Shown: positions 7,322-15,724 of the stretch, one piece after another
Layout: every line of letters starts with the position of its first letter
Numbering within the stretch: the stretch's first letter is position 1
Assembly: GCA_020160955.1 (NCBI GenBank)
Contig: JAIUOX010000013.1
Coordinates: forward strand, 1-58,127
Origin: Pseudomonadota bacterium
GTDB lineage: Bacteria > Pseudomonadota > Alphaproteobacteria > Reyranellales > Reyranellaceae
Length of the DNA: 58,127 bases
Direction of reading: 5' to 3'
Translations under genes and position numbers: made by a program
Notes under the pieces: model-generated
What the model was told of the DNA's origin: nothing
Seen by the model: the letters and a program-made list of their open reading frames with translations, nothing else
Databases searched by the model: none

Positions 7322-8863
7322 ATGCATCCCTACATCCACGCCCAGAACTTCCCCGACAAGCCAGCCTACATCATGGCCGGCAGCGGCGAGACGGTGACCT
7401 ACCGCCAGCTCGACGACCAGTCGAACCGCATCGCGCAACTGTTCCGGTCGCTCGGCCTGAAGGCCGGCGACCACGTCGCGCTGTTCCTCGAGAACCACCC
7501 CCGCTACTTCGAAATCTGCTGGGGCGCCCAGCGCAGCGGCCTGATCTACACCGCGATCAGCTCGCGGCTGACCGCCGAGGAGGTCGCCTACATCGTCGGC
7601 GACTGCGGCGCCAAGCTTTTCGTCACCTCGAAGTACCTGGCCGAGCGCGCCACCGAGCTGAAGCCGATGCTGGCCGGCCTGCCCAACCGCTACATGCTCG
7701 ACGGCACGATCGACGGCTACGCGTCCTGGGAGGACGCCGTCGCGGCCCAGCCCGCGACGCCGATCGCCGACCAGATCGCCGGCACCGACATGCTCTATTC
7801 CTCGGGGACCACGGGGCGGCCAAAAGGCGTGCTGCAGGAACTGCAGCCGCAGCCGATCGACTTCGACAACCCGCTGCTCAACATCTCGCGCAAGCTCTAC
7901 GGCATCGACGCCGAGACGATCTACCTGTCGCCGGCGCCGCTCTATCACGCCGCTCCGCTGCGCTTCAACATGAGCGTCATGCGGCTGGGCGGGACCTGCG
8001 TGATCATGGAGCACTTCGACGCCGAGGAATTCCTGCGGCTGGTCGAGAAGCACAGGATCACGCACAGCCAGCTCGTGCCCACCATGTTCGTGCGCTTCCT
8101 CAAGCTGCCCGACGCGGTGCGCCAGAAGTATGACATGTCGAGCCTGCGCTGCGCCATCCATGCCGCCGCCCCCTGCCCGATCCCGACCAAGGAGAAGATG
8201 ATCGACTGGTGGGGCCCGATCCTGTGGGAGTACTACGCCGGCACCGAGGGCAACGGCCTCACCATGTGCAACTCGACGGAGTGGCTGGCCCACAAGGGCA
8301 CGGTCGGCAAGGCGGTCGTCGGCACGGTCCGGATCTGCGACGAGGACGGCAACGAGCTATCCCAGGGCGAGGCCGGCACGATCTACTTCGCCGACGGAAG
8401 GCCGTTCCAGTACCACAACGACAGCAAGAAGACGGCCGAGTCGCGCCATCCCAAGGGCTGGTCGACGCTGGGCGATGTCGGCTACCTCGACAAGGACGGC
8501 TACCTGCACCTCACCGACCGCAAGGCCTTCATGATCATCTCGGGCGGGGTGAACATCTACCCGCAGGAGGCCGAGAACCTGCTGATCACCCATCCGAAGG
8601 TGATGGACTGCGCCGTGTTCGGCGTGCCCAACGCGGATTTCGGCGAGGAGGTGAAGGCGGTGGTCCAGCCGCGCGACATGGCCGATGCCGGTCCCGCGCT
8701 GGCCGAGGAGCTGATCGCCTTCTGCCGCCAGCATCTCGCCGACATCAAGTGCCCGCGCAGCATCGACTTCGAGCCCGAGCTGCCGCGCCATCCCACCGGC
8801 AAGCTGTACAAGCGCCTGTTGCGCGACCGCTACTGGCAGGGCCACACCAGCAAGATCGTCTGA
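7322..8863 (+). CDS. Acyl-CoA synthetase (AMP-forming, ANL superfamily)
   Basis: 513 aa. The AMP-binding P-loop YSSGTTGRPKG spans residues 159-169. The hinge/A8 region GDVGYLDKDGYLHLTDRKAFMI and the catalytic lysine in PTGK (Lys494) are intact. The enzyme should activate a carboxylate to its acyl-CoA through an acyl-adenylate; overall it resembles the FadD3/long-chain fatty acyl-CoA ligase group of Actinobacteria and Alphaproteobacteria. The chain length or ring nature of the substrate cannot be told. A zinc-less quinone-reductase-like gene follows after 17 bp, forming an operon. Confidence 0.88.
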   Translation: MHPYIHAQNFPDKPAYIMAGSGETVTYRQLDDQSNRIAQLFRSLGLKAGDHVALFLENHPRYFEICWGAQRSGLIYTAISSRLTAEEVAYIVGDCGAKLFVTSKYLAERATELKPMLAGLPNRYMLDGTIDGYASWEDAVAAQPATPIADQIAGTDMLYSSGTTGRPKGVLQELQPQPIDFDNPLLNISRKLYGIDAETIYLSPAPLYHAAPLRFNMSVMRLGGTCVIMEHFDAEEFLRLVEKHRITHSQLVPTMFVRFLKLPDAVRQKYDMSSLRCAIHAAAPCPIPTKEKMIDWWGPILWEYYAGTEGNGLTMCNSTEWLAHKGTVGKAVVGTVRICDEDGNELSQGEAGTIYFADGRPFQYHNDSKKTAESRHPKGWSTLGDVGYLDKDGYLHLTDRKAFMIISGGVNIYPQEAENLLITHPKVMDCAVFGVPNADFGEEVKAVVQPRDMADAGPALAEELIAFCRQHLADIKCPRSIDFEPELPRHPTGKLYKRLLRDRYWQGHTSKIV

Positions 8864-8880
8864 GACGGAGGAAACAGGTC

Positions 8881-9852
8881 ATGAAAGCAGCCGTGGTCGG
8901 AGACAAGGGCGTCGAGGTCAAGGACGTCGCCAAGCCGGCGCCCAAGGCCAACGAGATCCTGATCAAGGTGCGCGCCGCGTCGCTCAACCGCGCCGACCTC
9001 GCCGTCGCCGCGGGCCACAGCCACGGCCGGCAAGGCGGACCGGGCACCATCGTCGGACTGGAATGCGCCGGCGAGGTCGAGGCGGTCGGCGCCGACGTCA
9101 CGGACTTCAAGCCGGGCGACCGGGTGATGAGCTCGGCGACCGGCGGTTTCGCCGAGTACGTCGTGACCGATGCCGGCCGCGCCCACAAGATCCCGGCCAA
9201 CAACATGAGCTACGAGCAGGCCGCCTGCATGCCGGTGGCGGTCCAGACCATGCACAACGCGCTGGTCGGCGCCGGCCGCCTGAAGAAGGGCGAGACCGTG
9301 CTGATCCAGGGCGCCAGCTCGGGCGTCGGGCTGCTCGGCATGCAGATCGCCAAGCACATGGGCGCCGCGCTGGTGATGGGGACCTCGACCAACGACGCGC
9401 GCCGCGCCCGCCTCAAGGAGTTCGGCTGCGATCTCGCGCTCGACAGCCGCGACCCGAAGTGGCCGGAGAAGGTCAAGGAAGCGACCGGCGGCAAGGGCGT
9501 CGACCTGATCGTCGACCAGGTGTCGGGCGGCGTGATGGACCAGAACATGGAGGCCGCGGCGATCCTCGGCCGCATCGTCAATGTCGGCCGGCTGGGCGGC
9601 ATGAAAGGTGAGTTCAACTTCGACCTGCATGCGTTGAAGCGCATCGACTACATCGGCGTGACCTTCCGCACCCGCAGCCCGGAGGAAGTCCGCGCCATCG
9701 TCAAGGCGGCGCGTGCCGACCTGTGGCCGGCGATCGAGGCGGCCAAGCTGTCGCTGCCGATCGACCGCACCTTCCCGCTGGCCGAGGCCGCCGCGGCGCT
9801 GGCCCACATGAAGGCCAACGCCCACTTCGGCAAGATCGTCCTGGTGATGTAG
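8881..9852 (+). CDS. NADPH:quinone oxidoreductase-like MDR protein
   Basis: 323 aa of the medium-chain dehydrogenase/reductase superfamily. The N-terminal GroES-like part begins MKAAVVGDKGVEVKDV; the nucleotide-binding motif GASSGVG lies at residues 144-150. The structural zinc cysteines of alcohol dehydrogenases are absent, as in quinone or enoyl reductases. It probably reduces an alpha,beta-unsaturated carbonyl or quinone with NADPH. A strong GGAGG site precedes ATG 8881. Linkage to the acyl-CoA synthetase suggests a shared catabolic route. Confidence 0.85.
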   Translation: MKAAVVGDKGVEVKDVAKPAPKANEILIKVRAASLNRADLAVAAGHSHGRQGGPGTIVGLECAGEVEAVGADVTDFKPGDRVMSSATGGFAEYVVTDAGRAHKIPANNMSYEQAACMPVAVQTMHNALVGAGRLKKGETVLIQGASSGVGLLGMQIAKHMGAALVMGTSTNDARRARLKEFGCDLALDSRDPKWPEKVKEATGGKGVDLIVDQVSGGVMDQNMEAAAILGRIVNVGRLGGMKGEFNFDLHALKRIDYIGVTFRTRSPEEVRAIVKAARADLWPAIEAAKLSLPIDRTFPLAEAAAALAHMKANAHFGKIVLVM

Positions 9853-9868
9853 CGCGGCCCGCGGCGGG

Positions 9869-11512
9869 TCACGCCGCGGGGTGCGACCACGCAGGCTCCG
9901 GAACCGGGGCCTGCCAGCGGCCGCCGTCGATGTCGCTGATCTGGCGTCGGATGGCGCTCGACACGAAGCGCGAGAACGGTCCGAGATGCAGGTAGAAGGC
10001 GGCCTGCGTGGCGACGTGGCGCAGCGCGCCCGGGTTGGTGCGCGCGCACCGGTAGAGTAGCCCGACCACGTGGCGCAGCGCGCCGGGCCGTTCGCGCAGG
10101 AAGTGCCAGAGGAGCCGGCGCAACTCGGCCCAGTCACCGGCGCCGATCCCGAGGAAGCCTGCCGGTGCTGCCGGGTCGAGCGGACGGGGCGGCGAGAAGC
10201 AATCGTACTCGCGGCTGGCGCGCTCGATTCGCCCGAAGAAGGCCGAGGGCGTGTAAAGCCGCTCGACCACCTCCAGGTAGTCCGCCAGGACCTCACGCCG
10301 CGGCCGGCGCGTCGCGAAATTGAGGCCCAGCGTGCACTGGTCGCCGCCCTCACCGGCCGTCAGCATGCGCAACTGCCACTCGACCGGAAAGAGCCTTCCT
10401 TCCTGCCGCAGGCGCGCGGTCAACTGCGTGTTGGGCAGCGCGGCCAGCAAGCCGACCATGGCCACCGGGATCGCCGCCTCCTCGATCGCCTCGACCATGT
10501 AGCGCCCCACGGCCGCCTCCTCGGAATCGAATCCGACGATGAAGCCGGCGATGACGAAGAGCCCGGCCGCGTGGATTCGGGCGATGCTGTCCGACAGGGC
10601 CCGGCGCGTGTTCTGCTTCTTGCCCATCGCGGCCAGGGTCCGCGCGTCGGGGCTCTCGATCCCGACGAACACCACGAAGAACCCGGCCTCTCGCATCAAG
10701 GCCAGTAGTTCGTCATCGTCCGCGAGGTTGATCGACGCCTCGGTCGAGAAGACCAGCGGGTAGCCCCGTGCCCGCTGCCAGGCGATGAGGTGAGGCAGGA
10801 AGGCCTTTACCGCCTTCTTGTTGCCGATGAAGTTGTCGTCGACGAAGTCGACGTGCCCGCGAAAGCCGGATTCGTAGAGGGTGTCGAGTTCCCGAAGCAC
10901 CTGTTCCGGCGTCTTTACCCGGGGCCGCCGGCCAAAGAGCTCGATGATGTCGCAGAACTCGCAGGTGAACGGGCAACCGCGCGAGAACTGGACCGCGTAG
11001 TACAGGTAGTCGGCGCGCCTCAGCAAGTCGTAGCGCGGAACCGGCGACGTCGTGACATCGGCCTTGAATTTCTCGGCGGCGAAACGGCCGGAGCGCTGGC
11101 CTGCCTCCCAGGCCGCGACAAGTGCGCCGAGGATGCCCTCGGCCTCGCCCACGACGAGGAAGTCCGCACCTTCATACACATCGGGCTCCGACGTCGCGTC
11201 GGCTCCGCCCACCACCACCGGCTTGCCGCGCCGCTGCACCCGCGCCACCACCGCGAGCGTTGCCGGTCGCTGGATGTTCATGCCTCCCGTCATCACCAGG
11301 TCGGCCGCGTCGATGTCCGCGTCGGTCAACTCCCGGCAGTTGAGATCGATCAGCCGGCACTGCCAGTCGGGCGGCAGCAGGGCGGCGACGGTCAGCAGCC
11401 CGAGCGGGATCGCCGTGTGGCGCGCCCCGGCCACCCGGCAGACCGCCTTGTTGTTCCAGAAGGTCTTTTCAGGGAACGCCGGCGCGATGAGCAGCACAGT
11501 CGTCGGTCGCAT
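9869..11512 (-). CDS. B12-binding radical SAM protein with DUF4070-like C-terminus
   Basis: 547 aa. Residues about 1-140 form a cobalamin-binding Rossmann-like domain (VMTGGMNIQRPATLAVVARV, VVVGGADATSEP). The radical SAM domain has Cys180-x3-Cys184-x2-Cys187 (RGCPFTCEFCD) for the [4Fe-4S] cluster. The region from LPNTQLTARLRQEGRLFPVE onward matches the DUF4070 pattern common in this subgroup. Such proteins may methylate unactivated carbons or rearrange lipids; HpnP-like hopanoid methylation is only a possibility. ATG 11512 was chosen just before the first beta strand. Its 3' end lies 16 bp from the reductase stop. Confidence 0.85.
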   Translation of the reverse strand: MRPTTVLLIAPAFPEKTFWNNKAVCRVAGARHTAIPLGLLTVAALLPPDWQCRLIDLNCRELTDADIDAADLVMTGGMNIQRPATLAVVARVQRRGKPVVVGGADATSEPDVYEGADFLVVGEAEGILGALVAAWEAGQRSGRFAAEKFKADVTTSPVPRYDLLRRADYLYYAVQFSRGCPFTCEFCDIIELFGRRPRVKTPEQVLRELDTLYESGFRGHVDFVDDNFIGNKKAVKAFLPHLIAWQRARGYPLVFSTEASINLADDDELLALMREAGFFVVFVGIESPDARTLAAMGKKQNTRRALSDSIARIHAAGLFVIAGFIVGFDSEEAAVGRYMVEAIEEAAIPVAMVGLLAALPNTQLTARLRQEGRLFPVEWQLRMLTAGEGGDQCTLGLNFATRRPRREVLADYLEVVERLYTPSAFFGRIERASREYDCFSPPRPLDPAAPAGFLGIGAGDWAELRRLLWHFLRERPGALRHVVGLLYRCARTNPGALRHVATQAAFYLHLGPFSRFVSSAIRRQISDIDGGRWQAPVPEPAWSHPAA

Positions 11513-11625
11513 CGCCACGATCGTAGCTGCCTTGGCCACGCCACGATGCGCAGTTGCAGAAAAAGCCTTTCCCCAAGCCAGCGCGGGCCGGCCCGATGTC
11601 CGCCCCGGCGCGTGACGTACCTGAC

Positions 11626-11823
11626 CTACATGTCGGCCGAACCGGCCGCGCCCGGCAGGGCCGCCCGGGTGTTGCTGCGGCCGCGGTCGAAGTCGGCGTA
11701 GCGGCCGTCCGCCCCGGGCAAGGACTTGCAGGCGCCGGCCAGCAGCGGCAGGGCCAGCGCGGCCAGGCACAACGCCCGCTTCCCCGCCAGTTGCAGCTTG
11801 CGTCCCTTCCCTGCCATGCCCAT
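11626..11823 (-). CDS. Small putative lipoprotein
   Basis: 65 aa from ATG 11823 (a second ATG lies two codons in). It has a basic start (GKGRKLQLAGKR), a hydrophobic stretch (ALCLAALALPLLAG) and a cysteine in LLAGAC, resembling a lipoprotein signal although the lipobox is not ideal. The rest is short, polar and rich in Arg, Gly and Ala. It is divergent from tldD with only 37 bp between the starts. No family recognised; existence is inferred from the export signal. Confidence 0.42.
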   Translation of the reverse strand: MGMAGKGRKLQLAGKRALCLAALALPLLAGACKSLPGADGRYADFDRGRSNTRAALPGAAGSADM

Positions 11824-11860
11824 TTTCAGGGTTCCCCGTGTTTCGCCGAAGGCCATCGCC

Positions 11861-13306
11861 ATGAGTTCCTCGATCAACCATCTCGCGACCGCCGACAAGC
11901 TTTTCTTCGGCAAGGACGGCCTCGACCGCCGCAAGACCGAGAAGCTGGTCGACGAGGCGCTGGCCGGCTGCGACGACGGCGAGCTGTTCCTCGAGTACCA
12001 GCAGAGCGAGAGCCTGGCGTTCGACGACGGCAAGCTGAAGAGCGCCTCGTTCGACACCACCCAGGGCTTCGGCCTGCGCAGCGTCGCCGGCGAGGCGAGC
12101 GGCTTCGCGCACGCCTCGGCGCTCGACGAGCAGGCGCTGAAGCGCGCGGTCTCGACGGTCAAGGCGGTGCGCAGCGGCCGTGGCGGCACGGCCGACGAGT
12201 CGCCGCGCGGCACCAACCGCCTGCTCTACGCCGACGACAACCCGATCGACGGCGAGGCCTTCGCGCGCAAGGTCACGCTCCTGCAGGAGATCGACGCCTA
12301 CGTCCGGGGCAAGGAGCCGAAAGCCCGCCAGGTCTCGATCTCGCTGGCCGCCTCGTGGCAGGTGGTCGAGATCATCCGCGCCGGCGGCTGGCGCGCCGCC
12401 GACGTGCGGCCGCTGGTCCGGCTGAACGTCAGCGTGGTCTGCGCCGACGGCAGCCGCATGGAAGCCGGCGGCACCGGCAGCGGCCGGCGCGCCGCCTACG
12501 GCGACATCTTCAAGCCGTCCTACTGGAAGCGCGAGGCCGACGAGGCGATCCGCCAGGCGCTGGTCAACCTCGAGTCGGTGCCGGCGCCGGCCGGCGAGAT
12601 GCCGGTGGTGCTGGGATCGGGCTGGTCGGGCGTACTGTGGCACGAGGCGGTCGGGCACGGGCTGGAGGGCGACTTCCACCGCAAGAAGACCTCGATGTTC
12701 ACGCGCATGATGGGCGAGATGATCGCCTCGCCCGGCGTCACCGTGGTCGACGACGGCACGCTGGCCGACCGCCGCGGCTCGCTGACCATCGACGACGAGG
12801 GCACGCCGACCCAGCGCACCGTGCTGATCGAGAACGGCCGGCTGGTCGGACTGATGCAGGACCGCCAGAACGCGCGCCTGATGGGCGTCAAGCCGACCGG
12901 CAACGGCCGCCGCCAGAGCCATGCCTACGCGCCGATGCCGCGCATGACCAATACCTTCATGCTGGGCGGCACGTCCGACCCGCAGGAGATCATCGGCTCG
13001 GTCAAGAAGGGCCTGTACTGCGCCAATTTCGGCGGCGGCCAGGTCGACATCGTGTCCGGCAAGTTCGTGTTCACGGTGACCGAGGGCTACCTGATCGAGA
13101 ACGGCAAGCTCGGCGCCCCGGTCAAGGGCGCGACGCTGATCGGCGCCGGCTCGGAAGCGCTCACCAAGGTCGGCATGGTCGGCAACGACATGTCGCTCGA
13201 TCCCGGCATCGGGACCTGCGGCAAGGACGGCCAGGGCGTACCGGTCGGCGTCGGCCAGCCGACGCTGCGCATCGACGCGCTGACGGTTGGCGGCACCGCC
13301 ACCTGA
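11861..13306 (+). CDS. tldD: Metalloprotease TldD
   Basis: 481 aa, the usual TldD length. The zinc-binding HExxxH motif is HEAVGH (261-266), and the third ligand expected near residue 454 is Cys453 in GTCGKDGQG. TldD pairs with TldE (PmbA) as a heterodimeric protease that degrades unfolded peptides and matures some modified peptides such as microcin B17. The partner pmbA lies at 32780-34186 rather than alongside. Its TGA is immediately followed by the opposing stop of the PanE-like gene (TGATCA). Confidence 0.94.
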   Translation: MSSSINHLATADKLFFGKDGLDRRKTEKLVDEALAGCDDGELFLEYQQSESLAFDDGKLKSASFDTTQGFGLRSVAGEASGFAHASALDEQALKRAVSTVKAVRSGRGGTADESPRGTNRLLYADDNPIDGEAFARKVTLLQEIDAYVRGKEPKARQVSISLAASWQVVEIIRAGGWRAADVRPLVRLNVSVVCADGSRMEAGGTGSGRRAAYGDIFKPSYWKREADEAIRQALVNLESVPAPAGEMPVVLGSGWSGVLWHEAVGHGLEGDFHRKKTSMFTRMMGEMIASPGVTVVDDGTLADRRGSLTIDDEGTPTQRTVLIENGRLVGLMQDRQNARLMGVKPTGNGRRQSHAYAPMPRMTNTFMLGGTSDPQEIIGSVKKGLYCANFGGGQVDIVSGKFVFTVTEGYLIENGKLGAPVKGATLIGAGSEALTKVGMVGNDMSLDPGIGTCGKDGQGVPVGVGQPTLRIDALTVGGTAT

Positions 13307-14293
13307 TCAGGACGCGTAGAGACCTTTTGATTCCGCCAGGCTGACGCTCAGCGCCTCGATGGCGTCGAGCGTCGGCGTCGCCACGCCGGCGCTGCGGCCG
13401 AAGGCCAGCGGCGCGCGCACGATCGCCTCGATCTCCATCGGCCGGCCGAGCTCGTAGTCCTGCAGCAGCGACGGCCGGTGGTCGGGATAGACCCGCTTGG
13501 TGCCGTAGCGCTGCTCGGGACTGTCGTCGAGCACGATACCGTGCGCCGCCGCGACGGCCAGCGCCTCGGCGTGGGCGCGCCGCGACAGGGCGTTCACGAT
13601 CGGCGTCTTCTGGATCGGGATCGGCTGGCCGAGGATCAGGCAGATCGACGAGCCGGTCAGGTTGGCCATCAGCTTGTGCCAGATGTCGTAGCGGATGTCG
13701 GTCGTGGCCGGCGAGGCGATGCCGGCGGCGACCAGCGTCTGGCGCAGCGCCGCGAGACGCGACGACTGCGAATCGTCGATCTCGCCGACCCACAGCGTGT
13801 TGCGGTCCGGCGAGATGTTGTGGACGACGCCCGGCTCGATCACGTGATTCGAGGTCGTGATGACGCCGCCCATCGTGCGCTCCCAGCCGATCGCCTTCAG
13901 CAGCGCGCCGCCGGGATCGAGCCGCGGCAGGTCGGGCGCCGGCGGCCGGTCGGCGGCCAGGCCCCTGCCGTACCACCAGGGAATGCCGTTCTGCGCGAAC
14001 ACGACGGGCGTGTCCTTGCCCAGCAGCGGCGCGATGCCGGCCGCGAGGTCGGCGAGGCTGCAGGCCTTGAGGGTCGAGATCACGACGTCCTGCGGCCCGA
14101 GGTCGGCCGGCCGGTCGCTCGCCTTCACCTTCGCGACGATCTTGCGGTCGCCGCTCAGGAGCGTCAGTCCCTTTGCCTGGATGGCCGCGAGGTGCGCGCC
14201 GCGTGCCACCACCGAGACCTCGTTGCCGGCCTCGGCGAGGCGTGCCGCGAAGTTGCCGCCGATCGCGCCGGCGCCGTACAGGCAGATGCGCAT
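13307..14293 (-). CDS. 2-dehydropantoate 2-reductase family protein (PanE/ApbA-like)
   Basis: 328 aa. The NADP-binding motif GAGAIGG begins at residue 7. A catalytic Lys207 and Asn211 in WHKLMANLTGSS match ketopantoate reductases. An insertion around residues 106-129 (after NGIPWW) is typical of a subfamily whose members are not proven to make pantothenate, so the generic family name is safer than panE. It is the last gene of a minus-strand run with gshA, a VOC protein and a secreted protein; 17 bp separate it from the upstream gene. Confidence 0.8.
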   Translation of the reverse strand: MRICLYGAGAIGGNFAARLAEAGNEVSVVARGAHLAAIQAKGLTLLSGDRKIVAKVKASDRPADLGPQDVVISTLKACSLADLAAGIAPLLGKDTPVVFAQNGIPWWYGRGLAADRPPAPDLPRLDPGGALLKAIGWERTMGGVITTSNHVIEPGVVHNISPDRNTLWVGEIDDSQSSRLAALRQTLVAAGIASPATTDIRYDIWHKLMANLTGSSICLILGQPIPIQKTPIVNALSRRAHAEALAVAAAHGIVLDDSPEQRYGTKRVYPDHRPSLLQDYELGRPMEIEAIVRAPLAFGRSAGVATPTLDAIEALSVSLAESKGLYAS

Positions 14294-14310
14294 GATCGTC
14301 CGCCCCGCCG

Positions 14311-14859
14311 TCAGCCCGGACGGGTCTCGGCCAGCCGCAGCGAGTCGATGAAGCGCTGCGCCGCCGCCCGGGATTCGTCGCTGTCCTTGGCCGTGACCAG
14401 CGCGCGGTACAGCCGGTCCTTCACGATGTAGGTGCGCATCATCACCAGCGCGCCCTGCGCGTCGGCAATGTCGAGCGCGTAACCGTCCCAGCCCTGCAGC
14501 GTCACCGGCTCGTCGCGCACGTACTTGAAGGTGGCACGCGGAAATGCCTTCTCGGCCTCGCCGCGGCCAAGCTCGCGGGCCATCGTCTTGCTGTCGTACT
14601 TGGTGAACCAGCCGGGCTCGTAGTCGACGTAGTCGAAGTCGAACATCTCGCCGTCGCCCTTGGACGCCCACGCGACGCGCTCGCCGGCATGGCCCTTTTC
14701 CTTTTCGGCCGCCTTGGTCTCGGTCACCGGGGCCGGCATCTCGAGGCGGAAGCGCAGGTCGCGGCCGACCACGGTCTGCCACTCGATCGGCTGGGCGCGG
14801 GAAACTGACGGCGCGAGGGTCATGGCCACCCCGGAGAGAAGGAGAAAACGACGCTTCAT
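14311..14859 (-). CDS. Secreted hypothetical protein
   Basis: 182 aa with a Sec-type signal peptide (MKRRFLLLSGVAMTLAPSVSRA), so probably periplasmic. The mature part is a single domain with several Tyr/Phe-rich strands (FDFDYVDYEPGWF, ALVMMRTYIVKDRLYRAL). I do not recognise a characterised family, though the pattern is seen in uncharacterised alphaproteobacterial periplasmic proteins. Its ATG overlaps the stop of the VOC gene as ATGA, implying translational coupling. Confidence 0.72.
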   Translation of the reverse strand: MKRRFLLLSGVAMTLAPSVSRAQPIEWQTVVGRDLRFRLEMPAPVTETKAAEKEKGHAGERVAWASKGDGEMFDFDYVDYEPGWFTKYDSKTMARELGRGEAEKAFPRATFKYVRDEPVTLQGWDGYALDIADAQGALVMMRTYIVKDRLYRALVTAKDSDESRAAAQRFIDSLRLAETRPG

Positions 14860-15710
14860 GCGGGGGGCACCAGTTCCTTGCGGCCCGACCAGTCCCAGGC
14901 GAGGCCGGTGCGCGAGATGCCGAGCAGCAACCCGTGCAGGTCCTTCGGATGCACCCAGCCGCCGTCGGGATCGGTCACGGGATCCGAGCCGCGCGGCGTG
15001 TAGCGCGCGCCGGCCGACAGCAGCCGCTCGCGCACGTTCGGCCAGTCGTGGACCTCGACGTAACACATGTAGAGCGAGTCGCCGTGCTTCTTGGCGAAGC
15101 GGCCCATGGCGTGGACCTCGTCGGTCACCTGGCTGAGCTCGATGCGGTCGAGCCGGTTCGGCGGGTCGAACAGGGTCAGCGTGCCGATGTAGCCGAAGCG
15201 CGGGCTGCCGATCTCGGAGAACCGCGACGGGTCGAGGCCGAACAGGCCGGCGTAGACGGCGGCGACGCGGCGCCAGTCGCTCTTCAGCACGTTGGTCGTC
15301 TCGTAGAGGAACGACACCGGCCCGACGCGGCGGCGGTAGGTGCTGGCCGAGATCACCATCGGCAGGCCGTAGGTCGCCTCGGCCGAGAGGTAGAGCTGCT
15401 CGTTGTCGAGGTCGTAGGACACGCCGAGCCCCTGCCAGCGCCGGGCCAGCCCGTCGAGGTCGGCGGTGCAGTAGCCGGCGGTCATCAGTCCCTCGCCGCG
15501 GCGGGCGAGGAAGTCCTGGGTCGGGCCGGCGCCGTCGGGCTCGCACAGCTCGAACTCGCTCTCGCCCACCGCGAGGATGGTGCGCCGGGCGGCGAGGTGG
15601 CGGCTGTGGTCGCGGCGCGCGATCTCGCTGCCCAGCAACAGGCCGAACCGTTCGGCGGCGCGGCTGGCGTCGTGAACGGCGATCTGGACGCGGTCGCAGC
15701 GGTCGAGCAT
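14856..15710 (-). CDS. Two-domain VOC (glyoxalase/bleomycin-resistance fold) protein
   Basis: 284 aa with two tandem VOC modules, about 1-125 and 135-280. The first starts CDRVQIAVHDASRAAERFG; the second carries HDWPNVRERLLSAGARYTPRG and a WVHPKDLHGLLLGISR end typical of these metal-dependent domains. VOC proteins include glyoxalases, extradiol dioxygenases and methylmalonyl-CoA epimerases; the pattern here is nearest to glyoxalase/4-hydroxyphenylpyruvate dioxygenase-like sequences but no specific activity is clear. It lies 14 bp after gshA, hinting at a glutathione or methylglyoxal link. Confidence 0.78.
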   Translation of the reverse strand: MLDRCDRVQIAVHDASRAAERFGLLLGSEIARRDHSRHLAARRTILAVGESEFELCEPDGAGPTQDFLARRGEGLMTAGYCTADLDGLARRWQGLGVSYDLDNEQLYLSAEATYGLPMVISASTYRRRVGPVSFLYETTNVLKSDWRRVAAVYAGLFGLDPSRFSEIGSPRFGYIGTLTLFDPPNRLDRIELSQVTDEVHAMGRFAKKHGDSLYMCYVEVHDWPNVRERLLSAGARYTPRGSDPVTDPDGGWVHPKDLHGLLLGISRTGLAWDWSGRKELVPPA

Positions 15711-15724
15711 GGCTCGACGATACC

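Noticed and set aside
11824..12216. Longer form of the small lipoprotein
   Set aside because: The extension is antisense to tldD and would bury the signal peptide internally.
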